Shown: piece after piece, positions 5,716 to 16,599 of the stretch
Position numbering within the stretch: the first letter of the stretch is position 1
How the letters are laid out: the number at the start of each line of letters is the position of its first letter
NCBI RefSeq assembly: GCF_014205685.1
Contig: NZ_JACIIU010000010.1
Span: 1-64,000, forward strand
Length of the DNA stretch: 64,000 nt
Direction of reading: 5' to 3'
Origin: Paenochrobactrum gallinarii
GTDB lineage: Bacteria; Pseudomonadota; Alphaproteobacteria; Rhizobiales; Rhizobiaceae
Program-made: the position numbers and the translations under genes
The notes under the pieces: model-generated
The model's database searches: none
The model's input: only the letters and a program-made list of their open reading frames with translations
Told to the model about the DNA's origin: nothing

Positions 5716-8637
5716 ATGAGTGAACATAAATTCATCTCCATCCGTGGCGCACGTGAGCATAATCTGAAGAATATTGATCTGGATTTGCCGCGTGACAAGC
5801 TGATTGTCATGACAGGTCTTTCCGGCTCCGGTAAGTCATCACTTGCCTTTGACACGATTTATGCTGAAGGCCAGCGCCGCTATGTGGAGAGCCTTTCGGC
5901 CTATGCGCGCCAGTTTCTGGAAATGATGCAAAAGCCGGATGTCGATCAGATCGACGGGCTTTCACCTGCCATTTCAATTGAACAAAAAACCACCAGCCGC
6001 AATCCGCGATCGACCGTTGGTACTGTTACCGAAATTTATGACTATCTGCGTCTGCTGTTTGCGCGCGTAGGGGTGCCCTACTCGCCAGCCACTGGTTTGC
6101 CGATTGAAAGCCAGACCGTCAGCCAGATGGTCGATCGCGTTTTAGCTCTCGAAGAAGGCACACGTCTTTATATTCTGGCGCCGATTGTACGTGGTCGTAA
6201 GGGCGAATATCGCAAAGAACTGCTGGAATTGCAGAAAAAAGGCTTTCAGCGCGTCAAAATTGACGGTGAGTTTTATGAAATCGCCGATGCTCCACCGCTT
6301 GATAAGAAATATAAGCACGATATTGACGTTGTAGTGGATCGTCTTGTGGTGCGTGCTGATATCGGCTCGCGTTTGGCTGACAGTTTGGAAACCTGTCTGC
6401 AATTAGCAGAAGGTTTGGCGATTGCAGAATTTGCCGACAAACCACTGCCGGATTCTGAAAAAGCCGGTCAGTCTGCCAATAAATCAAAGAATGAAACCCA
6501 TGAACGCGTGATGTTCTCGGAGAAGTTTGCCTGTCCTGTGTCAGGCTTTACTATTCCTGAGATCGAACCGCGTTTGTTTTCCTTTAACAACCCGTTTGGC
6601 GCCTGCCCGACCTGCGATGGCTTGGGTACGCAACAGGCTATCGATCCCAACCTGATTATCCCGGATACAGCCCTTGCTTTGAAAAATGGCGCTGTGGCAC
6701 CATGGGCAAAATCCTCGTCGCCTTATTATAACCAGACACTGGAAGCGCTTGCTAAATCCTATGAGTTTGCGATGTCTGACAAGTGGAGCGAATTGTCGGA
6801 AATTGCTAAAAAAGCTATTCTTTACGGCACAGGCGGCAATGAAATTACCTTCGCCTATAATGATGGCACACGGTCGTATCAAACGACTAAAAGCTTTGAA
6901 GGTGTTATTCCTAATTTGGAGCGCCGCTGGAAAGAGACGGATTCGGCCTGGTCGCGTGAGGAAATTGAACGCTTCATGTCCTCCAGTCCCTGCCCGTCTT
7001 GCAAAGGTTATCGCCTGAAACCTGAGGCGTTGGCTGTGAAGATTGGTGGTCTGCATATTGGACAGATTACTGAGCAATCTATTCGTGTGGCTGATGATTG
7101 GTTTAAGAATGTCGATAGTGGTTTTAATGACAAGCAGCGTGAGATTGCGGCGCGTATTCTGAAGGAAATCCGCGAACGTCTTCGCTTTTTGAATGATGTC
7201 GGTCTTGAATATCTGACTTTGTCGCGTAATTCCGGCACATTGTCAGGTGGTGAAAGCCAGCGTATTCGTCTTGCATCACAAATTGGCTCTGGCTTAACCG
7301 GTGTTCTTTATGTGCTTGATGAGCCGTCCATCGGCTTGCATCAGCGCGATAATGCCCGTTTGCTTGATACTTTGCGCCATTTGCGTGATCTCGGCAACAC
7401 GGTGATTGTTGTTGAGCATGATGAAGATGCCATTCTGACCGCTGATTATGTGGTTGATATCGGCCCTGCTGCCGGTGTGCATGGCGGACAGGTGATTGCG
7501 CAAGGTACGCCTGAGCAAGTTATGGCGTCCAAGGATTCGCTGACCGGTAAATATCTTTCCGGTGCACTGGATGTTGCAGTGCCCGCAGAACGCCGTGCAC
7601 TTTCTGAAACAAAACGCCTTAAAGTGATCGGTGCGCGCGGCAACAATCTTAAAAATGTTTCAGCTGAAATTCCGCTTGGCACTTTTGCATGCGTCACCGG
7701 TGTTTCAGGTGGTGGTAAATCAACCTTCCTGATTGAAACTTTGTTTAAATCAGCATCGCGCAAGATTATGGGCTCGCGTGAGCATCCGGCTGAACATGAC
7801 CGGATTGAGGGGCTCGAGTTCCTTGACAAGGTCATTGATATTGACCAGTCACCGATTGGTCGTACACCAAGATCGAACCCTGCCACTTATACTGGCGCAT
7901 TTACTCCTATTCGCGATTGGTTTGCCGGGCTTCCTGAAGCGAAAGCGCGTGGTTATCAGGCAGGCCGCTTCTCATTCAACGTCAAAGGCGGCCGCTGTGA
8001 GGCTTGTCAGGGCGATGGACTCATTAAAATTGAGATGCACTTCCTGCCGGATGTTTATGTCACTTGTGATGTGTGCGATGGCAAGCGTTATAACCGTGAA
8101 ACACTCGAAGTTCTGTTTAAAGGCAAGTCGATTGCCGACGTGCTGGACATGACCGTGGAAGAAGGCGCTGAATTCTTCTCGGCGGTGCCATCTGTGCGCG
8201 ACAAGCTCGAAACTTTGGTAAAGGTTGGCCTGGGGTATGTGAAGGTTGGCCAGCAGGCAACAACCCTTTCCGGTGGTGAGGCGCAGCGCGTCAAGCTTGC
8301 TAAAGAACTCTCCAGAAAAGCGACTGGTCGCACGCTTTATATTCTTGATGAGCCGACAACCGGTTTGCACTTCCATGATGTGGCAAAACTATTGGAAGTA
8401 CTGCATGAACTGGTGGATCAGGGCAACACGGTTGCTGTGATTGAGCATAATCTGGAAGTGATCAAGACAGCAGACTGGATCATCGATATCGGGCCGGAAG
8501 GCGGTGATGGCGGCGGTCAGATTGTGGCGATGGGACGCCCGGAAGATATTGTGAAAGTTCAGGCATCTTATACCGGTAAATATCTGAAAGAACTTTTGGA
8601 GCGTCGTCCAAATCAAAAAACAGAGGCCGCTGAGTAA
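5716..8637 (+). CDS. uvrA: Excinuclease ABC subunit A
   Basis: UvrA is the damage-sensing ATPase of nucleotide excision repair; it loads UvrB on distorted DNA. I start at the ATG at 5716 ([20 protein letters not shown]), which gives 973 residues, slightly over the E. coli length; the frame is open further upstream. Two ABC modules are visible: Walker [11 protein letters not shown] near residue 36 and [10 protein letters not shown] in the second half, with signatures LSGGESQRI and LSGGEAQRV. Zinc-module residues include CPVSGF, where the second cysteine of E. coli CPIC is replaced, and ACPTCDG; the second module has [10 protein letters not shown] and CDVCDG. The SOS box upstream fits LexA control. 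Confidence 0.97.
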   Translation: MSEHKFISIRGAREHNLKNIDLDLPRDKLIVMTGLSGSGKSSLAFDTIYAEGQRRYVESLSAYARQFLEMMQKPDVDQIDGLSPAISIEQKTTSRNPRSTVGTVTEIYDYLRLLFARVGVPYSPATGLPIESQTVSQMVDRVLALEEGTRLYILAPIVRGRKGEYRKELLELQKKGFQRVKIDGEFYEIADAPPLDKKYKHDIDVVVDRLVVRADIGSRLADSLETCLQLAEGLAIAEFADKPLPDSEKAGQSANKSKNETHERVMFSEKFACPVSGFTIPEIEPRLFSFNNPFGACPTCDGLGTQQAIDPNLIIPDTALALKNGAVAPWAKSSSPYYNQTLEALAKSYEFAMSDKWSELSEIAKKAILYGTGGNEITFAYNDGTRSYQTTKSFEGVIPNLERRWKETDSAWSREEIERFMSSSPCPSCKGYRLKPEALAVKIGGLHIGQITEQSIRVADDWFKNVDSGFNDKQREIAARILKEIRERLRFLNDVGLEYLTLSRNSGTLSGGESQRIRLASQIGSGLTGVLYVLDEPSIGLHQRDNARLLDTLRHLRDLGNTVIVVEHDEDAILTADYVVDIGPAAGVHGGQVIAQGTPEQVMASKDSLTGKYLSGALDVAVPAERRALSETKRLKVIGARGNNLKNVSAEIPLGTFACVTGVSGGGKSTFLIETLFKSASRKIMGSREHPAEHDRIEGLEFLDKVIDIDQSPIGRTPRSNPATYTGAFTPIRDWFAGLPEAKARGYQAGRFSFNVKGGRCEACQGDGLIKIEMHFLPDVYVTCDVCDGKRYNRETLEVLFKGKSIADVLDMTVEEGAEFFSAVPSVRDKLETLVKVGLGYVKVGQQATTLSGGEAQRVKLAKELSRKATGRTLYILDEPTTGLHFHDVAKLLEVLHELVDQGNTVAVIEHNLEVIKTADWIIDIGPEGGDGGGQIVAMGRPEDIVKVQASYTGKYLKELLERRPNQKTEAAE

Positions 8638-8638
8638 T

Positions 8639-9499
8639 TCAGCGGCCAGTAAAATCTGCTAATATTTGCGGTATCATCAGGGGCAGATCTTCAGCAATGA
8701 GGCCTGCCCCCTGTTTTTTCGCAGCCTCACAATGGAACCATACGGCGGCAGATGCGGCCTCAAAGACTGGCATTCCGGCTGCCAGTAAGCCTGTAATCAT
8801 ACCGGCCAATACATCACCTGATCCGGCGGTTGCCAGCAGTGGTGTGCCATTATCATTATAAGAATATCTGCCATCAGGCAGTGCCACAATAGTTTGTGCG
8901 CCTTTATAGACGACACATGCCCCTGCCCTTATGGCAGCTTGGCTGGCTTTTTCTGCCTTTGTTAGTTTCTCATTATCTGCAATATCGGGAAATAAACGGC
9001 GAAACTCGCCTTCATGCGGCGTTAAAACCACGGCAATCTGTGATGCATGAATGCTGGCAAATAATGCATCTGCCATTTCTTTAAATGATGACAAAGCATC
9101 TGCATCCAGTATCAGTGCGTTTGTTTTAGCTTTTTTGAGCAAAGTGATGCAGTCATTACGTGTTTTTACGCCCAACCCATATGCCGGACCGATAAGCGCT
9201 GCTGTAACAAGCCTGTTTTCGATGCAATCCACCGCATCCTGAATGGTTCTGGTTTCCCGCAACATGATGCTGGTCAGGTGGGATGCATTAACGAGCAGTG
9301 CATCCGATGGCGAAAGAACGGTTACTAGCCCTGCTCCGATCCGCGCTGCACTTATGGCTGCAAGGCGTGCAGCGCCTGTATTTGTGAGGCCGCCAGAAAA
9401 GACGAGCGCATGACCACGTTTATATTTATGGGTTTCTGCGTCTAAGCGCGGCAGTGCATTTTTCCATAATGGCGGTTCATTGAGTGCTGCGGTTCCCAT
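8639..9499 (-). CDS. nnrD: ADP-dependent NAD(P)HX dehydratase (NnrD), stand-alone
   Basis: The 286-residue protein is the carbohydrate-kinase-like (YjeF C-terminal) domain: KRGHALVFSGG at the start, LTPHEGEFRRLF and the nucleotide motif TAGSGDVLAGMI near the C-terminus. It repairs hydrated NADH/NADPH. In rhizobial relatives this gene, next to glnB, usually encodes a fused protein with an N-terminal NAD(P)HX epimerase domain (about 200 residues more). Here that half is absent, and only about 250 bp separates the start from divergent glnB. The stop codon lies one base from the uvrA stop (convergent), with no room for a terminator between them. Confidence 0.9.
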   Translation of the reverse strand: MGTAALNEPPLWKNALPRLDAETHKYKRGHALVFSGGLTNTGAARLAAISAARIGAGLVTVLSPSDALLVNASHLTSIMLRETRTIQDAVDCIENRLVTAALIGPAYGLGVKTRNDCITLLKKAKTNALILDADALSSFKEMADALFASIHASQIAVVLTPHEGEFRRLFPDIADNEKLTKAEKASQAAIRAGACVVYKGAQTIVALPDGRYSYNDNGTPLLATAGSGDVLAGMITGLLAAGMPVFEAASAAVWFHCEAAKKQGAGLIAEDLPLMIPQILADFTGR

Positions 9500-9697
9500 T
9501 TTTTCACCAATATTATTGCTGTGCAGATTAGCCTGATTTCTAAAGCATCATAATGCCTAAAAAATAGGCAGTCCATTATACTTCAGACATGCCTGATATC
9601 TAATCATCTTGTTACGGAGCTGCACTATGCACGTTTTTCTCTCATTTTTTACGAGGGAAAACATAGATAATGAAATTTTTTAAAAACAATTACAACT

Positions 9698-9713
9698 TGG
9701 CACGAAACATGCT
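9698..9713 (+). promoter_or_regulatory. Sigma-54 promoter of glnB-glnA
   Basis: TGGCACG-AAAC-ATGCT matches the -24/-12 consensus TGGCACG-N4-TTGCW at every key base (GG at -24, GC at -12), with one mismatch in the -12 TT. It lies 43 bp before the glnB start. A TGCAC/TGCA-like half site near 9622-9635 could be part of an NtrC site but is imperfect. This predicts NtrC/RpoN activation under nitrogen limitation. Confidence 0.85.
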
Positions 9714-9740
9714 TTTATCCTTCATAACCGGATCAGATAA

Positions 9741-10094
<354 letters not shown>

Positions 10095-10141
10095 TTTAAA
10101 ACTTTACTCCCAGCGATCATCAGCCCAAGGATAAATTTAAA

Positions 10142-11551
10142 ATGACCACGCCGCATGATATTCTAAAACTGATCACCGATAACGAGATTAAATTTGTTGA
10201 TCTGCGCTTCACAGATCCTAAAGGCAAGCTGCACCACCTGACCATGGATGTCAGCTTTGTTGACGAGGATATGTTTACCGATGGCGTTATGTTTGACGGC
10301 TCTTCCATCGGCGGCTGGAAGGCAATCAATGAATCCGACATGGTGTTGATGCCGGATCCTGAAACCGTACATATCGACCCTTTCTTCGCGCATCCGACAC
10401 TGGTTCTGTTCTGTGATATCCTTGATCCGATTTCCGGCGAAGCCTATGCACGCGACCCGCGCACCACAGCCAAAAAAGCAGAAGCTTATGTGAGCGCACT
10501 GGGCTTTGGTGACACTGTATTTATTGGCCCAGAAGCTGAATTTTTCCTCTTTGATGATGTGAAGTTCAGCACAGACTCTTACAATACCGGTTTCAAACTG
10601 GATGCCTATGATCTGCCAAGCAACAATGATCGTGATCTTGAAAGCGGCAATTTGGGTCACCGGCCTCGCAAACAGGGCGGCTACTTCCCTGTGCCGCCGG
10701 TCGACTCCGCACAGGATATCCGCTCTGAAATGCTCAGCATTTTGAGTGAAATGGGCGTAACAGTTGAAAAGCATCACCATGAAGTGGCTGCAGCCCAGCA
10801 CGAACTTGGTTTGAAATTCGACACGCTCGTTCGTAATGCCGACAAGATGCAGATCCATAAATATGTCGTGCATCAGGTAGCCAATTCTTATGGTAAAACC
10901 GCAACCTTCATGCCTAAGCCTGTATTCGGCGAAAGCGGTTCGGGCATGCATGTGCATTTGTCGATCTGGAAAGATGGCAAGCCGACATTTGCCGGTAATG
11001 AATATGCAGGACTTTCAGAAACCTGCCTTTACTTCATCGGCGGCATCATCAAGCATGCTAAAGCGATCAACGCATTCAGCAACCCTTCAACCAACTCTTA
11101 CAAGCGTTTGGTGCCGGGCTATGAGGCGCCTGTTCTCTTGGCTTATTCTGCACGTAACCGTTCCGCTTCGTGCCGTATTCCGTTTGGTTCTTCGCCAAAA
11201 TCCAAGCGCGTTGAAGTGCGTTATCCTGATCCGTCAGCAAACCCGTATCTCTGCTTCGCAGCATTGTTGATGGCTGGTCTTGACGGTATCAAAAACAAAA
11301 TTCACCCAGGTCAGCCAATGGATAAAGATCTTTATGATCTGCCAGCCAAAGAGCTGAAAGAAATCCCTACTGTTTGCGCTTCTTTGCGTGAGGCATTGGA
11401 AAGCCTTGATAAGGATCGTGAATTCCTGAAAGCCGGTGGTGTCTTTGAAGACGAGCAGATCGACAGCTTCATTGAACTGAAAATGGCTGAAGTGATGCGT
11501 TATGAAATGACCCCGCATCCGGTCGAATTTGATATGTATTATTCTTGCTAA
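10142..11551 (+). CDS. glnA: Glutamine synthetase type I
   Basis: The 469-residue enzyme joins ammonia and glutamate using ATP. Visible motifs are [10 protein letters not shown] at the start, the ATP/metal loops [12 protein letters not shown] and GSGMHVHLS, and [10 protein letters not shown]. The adenylylation tyrosine is in [10 protein letters not shown] (about residue 398), so activity should be switched off by GlnE. It is cotranscribed with glnB. A strong terminator follows at 11556-11588. Confidence 0.97.
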   Translation: MTTPHDILKLITDNEIKFVDLRFTDPKGKLHHLTMDVSFVDEDMFTDGVMFDGSSIGGWKAINESDMVLMPDPETVHIDPFFAHPTLVLFCDILDPISGEAYARDPRTTAKKAEAYVSALGFGDTVFIGPEAEFFLFDDVKFSTDSYNTGFKLDAYDLPSNNDRDLESGNLGHRPRKQGGYFPVPPVDSAQDIRSEMLSILSEMGVTVEKHHHEVAAAQHELGLKFDTLVRNADKMQIHKYVVHQVANSYGKTATFMPKPVFGESGSGMHVHLSIWKDGKPTFAGNEYAGLSETCLYFIGGIIKHAKAINAFSNPSTNSYKRLVPGYEAPVLLAYSARNRSASCRIPFGSSPKSKRVEVRYPDPSANPYLCFAALLMAGLDGIKNKIHPGQPMDKDLYDLPAKELKEIPTVCASLREALESLDKDREFLKAGGVFEDEQIDSFIELKMAEVMRYEMTPHPVEFDMYYSC

Positions 11552-11555
11552 TACT

Positions 11556-11588
11556 AAAAAGCCCCGATGAAAATCGGGGCTTTTTTAA
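11556..11588. terminator. Terminator after glnA
   Basis: The stem AAGCCCCGAT/ATCGGGGCTT is followed by TTTTTT on the plus strand and preceded by A-rich sequence, so it can also end the converging ATP12-family gene. Confidence 0.92.
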
Positions 11589-11620
11589 TTAAATCATATA
11601 GTTATAAAAACAACCTAAGA

Positions 11621-12406
11621 TTATGATATAGCTTTCAAAAGTGCATCAGCCGCAAACATTTCCGCAGAACGCTTATTGCGACGCCAGACAGCTTCCTCGT
11701 CTTCGCCCCAATTTTCAATTGTCCAATCTTCATCCAGATGCGCCAGTTTCCATGCTTCTTCAGCTGTTAAATGCTGCTTGTAAATCGCAAGCGAGAGCAA
11801 GGCAGAGCCGGTTAATGTGGTAAATGTATGCAGCACTGCCAGCGTCACCGGATCATTGGCACTGGATAAATGCACACCAAAGGCAGCAATCGCTTCGCGT
11901 GGTTGTTCGACATGCATCACACCTTCTGCAAGATTGAAGCGCGCGCCTAAACTTTCTGCCCAATCAATAATCGGATCCCATTGTTTGGTCTGGCGATCAA
12001 CCAATTCCTGCGGACTGTCGGCACGATAAAACAGCATATCGCAAGAGGCAAAACGCAGAATATCTTCAAAGACTGCCTGATGATCGAGAGCGATACCATC
12101 AATCGCTGTGTTGACCAGCCGGGTGACCGGCATGGTTTCAGCGTTAACAACTTCCTTTTGCGCCTCAAACTCGTCAGCGATAAGCTGTGCTGCGGCATGT
12201 GTGGTGAGCACTAAAGGCTGTCGTGCAGGTGTGCGCACCAGCTTACCATCAAGCTGTACGGTAAAACCGCCTTCGGCCCCGGCCACTTCGGCTTTTTCAT
12301 AAAAACGCTTCGGTAATGGTGCTTTCATCTGAATTTGGGCGCGGCGCACCGGATCAGGATCAGAAAGTGTTGGCCCTGCTTCAAGGTCAGATAAAATATC
12401 GCGCAT
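11621..12406 (-). CDS. ATP12-family F1-ATPase assembly chaperone
   Basis: The 261-residue protein matches the ATP12 family (residues such as GFTVQLDGKLVRTPA, VNAETMPVTRLVNTAID, FASCDMLFYRA and WDPIIDW). In mitochondria ATP12 protects the F1 alpha subunit during assembly; the alphaproteobacterial homologue is thought to play the same role. It is on the minus strand with an EamA transporter and a pseudouridine synthase. In several relatives I recall a HAD hydrolase gene between this gene and the synthase, which is absent here. Confidence 0.92.
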   Translation of the reverse strand: MRDILSDLEAGPTLSDPDPVRRAQIQMKAPLPKRFYEKAEVAGAEGGFTVQLDGKLVRTPARQPLVLTTHAAAQLIADEFEAQKEVVNAETMPVTRLVNTAIDGIALDHQAVFEDILRFASCDMLFYRADSPQELVDRQTKQWDPIIDWAESLGARFNLAEGVMHVEQPREAIAAFGVHLSSANDPVTLAVLHTFTTLTGSALLSLAIYKQHLTAEEAWKLAHLDEDWTIENWGEDEEAVWRRNKRSAEMFAADALLKAIS

Positions 12407-12455
12407 ATTTAAGTTCCGTCTTTAAGTGAATATCATTGCCGCTTAAAAAGCGTGT

Positions 12456-13409
12456 TCAAGTTGCAGCTTTATGACTGCCGGATTTAACTGGCCGGTTGAT
12501 GATAATCAGCCCTAAGGCAATTAAAACAAGAGCTGCAAAAATTTTCCAGCCTAATGCTTCACCTAATATCAGTCCGCTCATCAAAACCCCAATCGCAGGC
12601 GTTAGAAAAGCAAAGTTCGATAGTTTGGATACAGGATAGCGGCGCATCATCCAAAACCAAAGCGGGTAGGTAAATGCTACCACAAATACGGATTGGAAGA
12701 AAAATGCTAGGATTGACCACATATCAGGCGAGCGAATGAGAGAGCCGCTCAAAGCCATGAAGGGCAATGGAACAATTGAGCCGATTGCCAGCTGATAAAG
12801 CAGCACTTTTTCAGGCGCTGCACGGGTAAGCGAGCTTCCTTTGATCACGATATTGGAAAGCCCCCACATAATGCCGGCAATAATTGCCATGATGTCACCG
12901 ATATAAGCATAAGGGCTAACACTGGAGACTCGATCGGAAAACACCAGAAAAACGCCTGCGAAGGCAATAACCATCCCGATTATGGCTCGTAAGGACATAC
13001 GTTCGCCAAGGCAAAAATAACTGCCGATCGCGACCCAAAACGGCATCATATTCATCATCAGTGTGACGCGCCCGACATTGGTATAGTCCATCGCCATGAA
13101 GATAAGTACAAACTCGCCGCCAAATAAAAGACCCGCGAGGATGCCCGGCCAGAAAGTGCCGTCCTTGTTGAAGAGCGGCACTTGTTTATATTGGCACCAC
13201 GTGAAAACCAGCACGCCGCCCAGTACAGAACGGGCACTTGCCATCAGCATCGGGTTAAAACCCTGATTGCCGATTTTAATCGCAACCTGATTAAGCCCCC
13301 ATGTAAACATGATAAGCAGTACCAGCCCTATCGCCACACTATCAAAGGGGGCTTGCTGCATATTGGGGGCTGGTGATATCAGTCTCGTTCCTGTGCCGTT
13401 AGCTGACAT
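12456..13409 (-). CDS. EamA/DMT-family transporter, substrate unknown
   Basis: The 317-residue protein has about ten membrane segments in two EamA repeats, with WGLNQVAIKIG in the first segment and residues GLSNIVIKGSS starting the second repeat. It probably exports or imports a small metabolite across the inner membrane; nothing in the sequence gives the substrate. It is five bases from the end of the upstream rluC-like gene and probably cotranscribed with it. Unlike the RibN gene at 2936-3850 it has no riboswitch. Confidence 0.85.
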   Translation of the reverse strand: MSANGTGTRLISPAPNMQQAPFDSVAIGLVLLIMFTWGLNQVAIKIGNQGFNPMLMASARSVLGGVLVFTWCQYKQVPLFNKDGTFWPGILAGLLFGGEFVLIFMAMDYTNVGRVTLMMNMMPFWVAIGSYFCLGERMSLRAIIGMVIAFAGVFLVFSDRVSSVSPYAYIGDIMAIIAGIMWGLSNIVIKGSSLTRAAPEKVLLYQLAIGSIVPLPFMALSGSLIRSPDMWSILAFFFQSVFVVAFTYPLWFWMMRRYPVSKLSNFAFLTPAIGVLMSGLILGEALGWKIFAALVLIALGLIIINRPVKSGSHKAAT

Positions 13410-13414
13410 GAGAC

Positions 13415-14398
13415 TTAGTCTTCCGAATTTTCCATGTCGAAGCTAAGCAGGTTCCAAGTCTGCACCATATGCGGTGGCAAAGGTGCAGTAACATCCAAAG
13501 TTCCGCCAGAAGGGTTTGGAATGCGGATGCGACGAGCGTGCAGATGCAGTTTATTTTGGATGCCGCCCGGGAATTCCCAATTTGAATCCGCTTCAAAATA
13601 TTTAGGATCACCGATAATCGGATGCCCGATATAGGCTGCGTGAACGCGCAACTGATGCGTACGGCCGGTATATGGTTCCATTTCCAGCCATGTCAGGCCG
13701 TTACCAGCTTTTTCAATGATCCGGTAAAATGAAACTGCGTGGTCTGAATCCGGCTCACCATGTTTGCAAACGCGCATTTTATCGCCGTCAGGTGTGGTTT
13801 CTTTTACCAGCCAAGTGGAGATTTTATCTTCCTTTTTGCGTGGCAAACCTTTGACCAAAGCCCAATAGGTCTTTTTAGTATCGCGCTCACGGAATGCAGC
13901 AGTCAATGACTGTGCTGCACCACGGGTTTTGGCTACTACCAAAACACCGGAAGTATCTTTGTCGAGGCGGTGTACCAGACGTGGTTTCTCACCACGTTTG
14001 TTGCGCCATGCTTCCAGCATACCATCAACATGGCGGGTGAGACCTGAGCCGCCCTGCACTGCCAGACCTGCCGGTTTGTTGAATACATAAACCTTTGGAT
14101 CTTCGTAAAGCAGCATTTGCTTAAGCACATCGCTGTCGCTCTGGCTTCGGATGCTTTTGCCGGTCAGTCCTGATGTTTCAGCTTTATCTTCCAGCCCCAG
14201 CGGCGGGATGCGGATGGATTGTCCGCCTTGCAAACGGCTGTCGCTTTTTGCACGACCGCCATCCACACGGATCTGGCCGGAGCGAAGCAATTTTTGTAAA
14301 TGCCCAAAGCCCAATCCCGGATAATAGATCTTCATCCAGCGATCGAGTCGCATTCCTGTTTCATCCGCGGCAACGGTTTTAATTTCTACGCCAGCCAT
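13415..14398 (-). CDS. RluC-type 23S rRNA pseudouridine synthase
   Basis: The 327-residue protein has an N-terminal S4 RNA-binding domain (GMRLDRWMKIYYPGLGFGHL, then LLRSGQIRVDGGRAKSD) and the RluA catalytic domain with the HRLDKDTSGVLVVAKT motif, whose aspartate is the nucleophile, followed by YTGRTHQLRVH and GHPIIGDPKY. The S4 domain and length place it with RluC/RluD, which modify uridines in 23S rRNA; the target sites cannot be read from sequence. The order with the EamA gene suggests an operon. Confidence 0.9.
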   Translation of the reverse strand: MAGVEIKTVAADETGMRLDRWMKIYYPGLGFGHLQKLLRSGQIRVDGGRAKSDSRLQGGQSIRIPPLGLEDKAETSGLTGKSIRSQSDSDVLKQMLLYEDPKVYVFNKPAGLAVQGGSGLTRHVDGMLEAWRNKRGEKPRLVHRLDKDTSGVLVVAKTRGAAQSLTAAFRERDTKKTYWALVKGLPRKKEDKISTWLVKETTPDGDKMRVCKHGEPDSDHAVSFYRIIEKAGNGLTWLEMEPYTGRTHQLRVHAAYIGHPIIGDPKYFEADSNWEFPGGIQNKLHLHARRIRIPNPSGGTLDVTAPLPPHMVQTWNLLSFDMENSED

Positions 14399-14756
14399 AA
14401 GCTTAACCCAATTTGTAATGCAAAGGCTGCTTGAAAAGCATGTGCGCTTTGCCTGACGCCATTCATCATATGGCGCATTTCATCATTTGTTGTTTTAAGC
14501 TCCTAGCACTGCTTTGCGCATCTTGCGAGTTAAGAATTGGAAAGTTTGACCAAAGAACACCAAAATTTAACGTTTCTATCACGCAGCATTACAGTCCGTT
14601 GTAATTTATGGTTGAAATGGCCACTTTCATGCCATTCTTGAAACCCAACTCTATTGTGGAAATTTCGCAAAAGTCCCATCTCATGGCAGGTGCAGCAAAT
14701 TGTGAATGCAATAGCCACACATGCCAGCATGCCTGATGAATGGCCGGAGTTGAACT
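14399..14756. other. Intergenic region with two divergent promoters, no gene seen
   Basis: About 360 bp separates the pseudouridine synthase (minus) from the glucan exporter (plus). It has no convincing reading frame or RNA fold that I recognise. Promoters for both neighbours are expected here. Confidence 0.5.
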
Positions 14757-16556
14757 GTGACATTATTAAAACTTTATTGGCGCTCCATGACTTATTTGGC
14801 CGCTGAAAAGCGCGCCACAATCATAATGTGCATAGCCAGCACATTGGTAGCACTGGTGACACTGGCCGAACCGATTTTGTTCGGGCGGGTGATTGAGACT
14901 ATATCCGAACGCGCCAATGTCGTCACACAACTGGCCATGTGGGCAGCTCTTGGCATTTTCAACATCATTGCGGTGGTGTTTGTCGCACGTGGTGCAGACC
15001 GCCTCGCCCATCGCCGCCGCCTTAGTGTTCTGACTGAATCTTATGAGCGTATCATCACCATGCCGCTTGCATGGCACCAGAAGCGCGGCACATCGCACGC
15101 CTTGCACACACTTTTGCGAGCAACAGATTCACTTTTCACATTGTGGCTCGAGTTCTTGCGCCAGCATTTAACCACCGTTGTTGCCCTCGCCGCTCTTATT
15201 CCGCTTGCAATGCAAATGGATGTGCGCATGTCGCTTGTTCTTGTGGTGCTGGGTGTCATTTATGTGATGATCGGCCAATTGGTTATGCGCAAGACCAAAG
15301 ATGGTCAGGCAGCCGTTGAAAAACATCACCACCGTGTCTTTGAGCATGTCAGCGACACAATCAGCAATGTGTCTGTGGTGCAGAGCTTTAATCGTATCAC
15401 GACCGAAGCTGAAAATTTGCGCCAATATGCAGCCGACTTACAAAAAGCACAAAATCCTGTGTTGAACTGGTGGGCTTTGGCAAGTGGTCTCAACCGCATG
15501 GCATCCACTATTTCGATGGTGATTGTGCTGTTGCTTGGTGCTTATTTTGTCACCAAGGGTCAGTTGAGTGTTGGTGAAGTTATTGCCTTTATCGGCTTTG
15601 CCCAGCTGATGATCGGTCGTCTTGATCAGATCAGTGCTTTTATCAATCAGACCGTCTCAGCGCGTGCCAAGCTTGAAGAATTTTTCGAGATGGAAGATGC
15701 AACGGCTGACCGTTATGAACCTGAAGATGCGCTGGAACTCAAAGATGTCTCCGGCGAGATCATTTTTGACAATGTCACTTACGAGTTTCCAAATTCCGGT
15801 CAGGGCGTTTATGACGTTTCCTTTACCGTGGCGCCTGGTCAGACCATTGCCATTGTCGGCCCGACTGGTGCCGGTAAAACGACACTGATTAATCTGTTGC
15901 AGCGCGTTTATGAGCCTGCTGCCGGTCGAATCACCATTGACGGGCACGATACGCGACATGTTAGCCGTCATTCACTGCGCCATTCCATTGCAACTGTATT
16001 TCAGGATGCCGGTCTCTTTAATCGTTCGATTGAAGAAAATATCCGTATCGGTTGTAAAGATGCCGATAATGATGCCGTGCATGGTGCATCTAAAGCAGCT
16101 GCTGCGCATGAGTTCATTTTGTCGAAAAGTGAAGGCTATGACACCAAAATTGGTGAGCGCGGCTCTAACCTTTCCGGCGGTGAGCGTCAGCGTCTGGCCA
16201 TTGCCCGTGCAATCTTGAAAGATGCACCGATCTTGGTGCTGGATGAAGCCACCTCCGCTTTGGACGTTGAAACTGAAGCAAAAGTTAAAAAAGCCATTGA
16301 TGATTTGAGCGAGGGTCGCACAACCTTTATCATCGCGCACCGTTTATCGACCGTACGCTCGGCAGATCAGGTGCTGTTCCTTGATAAAGGTCATGTGGTT
16401 GAGCGCGGCAGCTTTGATGAACTGGCTGCGAAAAACGGCCGCTTTGCCGCACTGCTTCGTGCCGGTGGTCTGATGGCATCCGATGATGAGGGCACAGAAA
16501 AAGATGCATCCGCCAGCAATGTGATGCCCTTTCCCGTCAAGGAAGTATCTGCTTAA
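14757..16556 (+). CDS. ndvA: Cyclic beta-1,2-glucan ABC exporter (NdvA/ChvA type)
   Basis: The 599-residue half-transporter has about six N-terminal membrane segments (from residue 18 to about 300) and a C-terminal ATPase with Walker A GPTGAGKTTL, signature LSGGERQRLAIARAIL, Walker B ILVLDEATSALD and a switch histidine in IIAHRLSTV. The N-terminal sequence (MTLLKLYWRSMTYLAAEKR) and overall match place it with NdvA/ChvA/Cgt, which flip cyclic beta-1,2-glucan to the periplasm; the glucan matters for osmoadaptation and host interaction. The glucan synthase gene itself is not in the window. A strong terminator follows. Confidence 0.92.
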   Translation: MTLLKLYWRSMTYLAAEKRATIIMCIASTLVALVTLAEPILFGRVIETISERANVVTQLAMWAALGIFNIIAVVFVARGADRLAHRRRLSVLTESYERIITMPLAWHQKRGTSHALHTLLRATDSLFTLWLEFLRQHLTTVVALAALIPLAMQMDVRMSLVLVVLGVIYVMIGQLVMRKTKDGQAAVEKHHHRVFEHVSDTISNVSVVQSFNRITTEAENLRQYAADLQKAQNPVLNWWALASGLNRMASTISMVIVLLLGAYFVTKGQLSVGEVIAFIGFAQLMIGRLDQISAFINQTVSARAKLEEFFEMEDATADRYEPEDALELKDVSGEIIFDNVTYEFPNSGQGVYDVSFTVAPGQTIAIVGPTGAGKTTLINLLQRVYEPAAGRITIDGHDTRHVSRHSLRHSIATVFQDAGLFNRSIEENIRIGCKDADNDAVHGASKAAAAHEFILSKSEGYDTKIGERGSNLSGGERQRLAIARAILKDAPILVLDEATSALDVETEAKVKKAIDDLSEGRTTFIIAHRLSTVRSADQVLFLDKGHVVERGSFDELAAKNGRFAALLRAGGLMASDDEGTEKDASASNVMPFPVKEVSA

Positions 16557-16567
16557 AAAATAATATA

Positions 16568-16596
16568 AAAAAGCCCCGAAAGTCGGGGCTTTTTAT
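16568..16596. terminator. Terminator between ndvA and the MBL hydrolase
   Basis: The stem AAAGCCCCGA/TCGGGGCTTT is followed by T-rich sequence on the plus side and A-rich on the other, so it serves both converging genes. Confidence 0.9.
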
Positions 16597-16599
16597 TAT

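Noticed and set aside
10163-10957. Long open frame (264 codons) opposite glnA
   Set aside because: It lies entirely inside the glnA coding strand and encodes no recognisable domain; a shadow frame of a conserved gene.
14530-14820. Minus-strand frame upstream of ndvA
   Set aside because: Overlaps the ndvA start; no recognisable protein.
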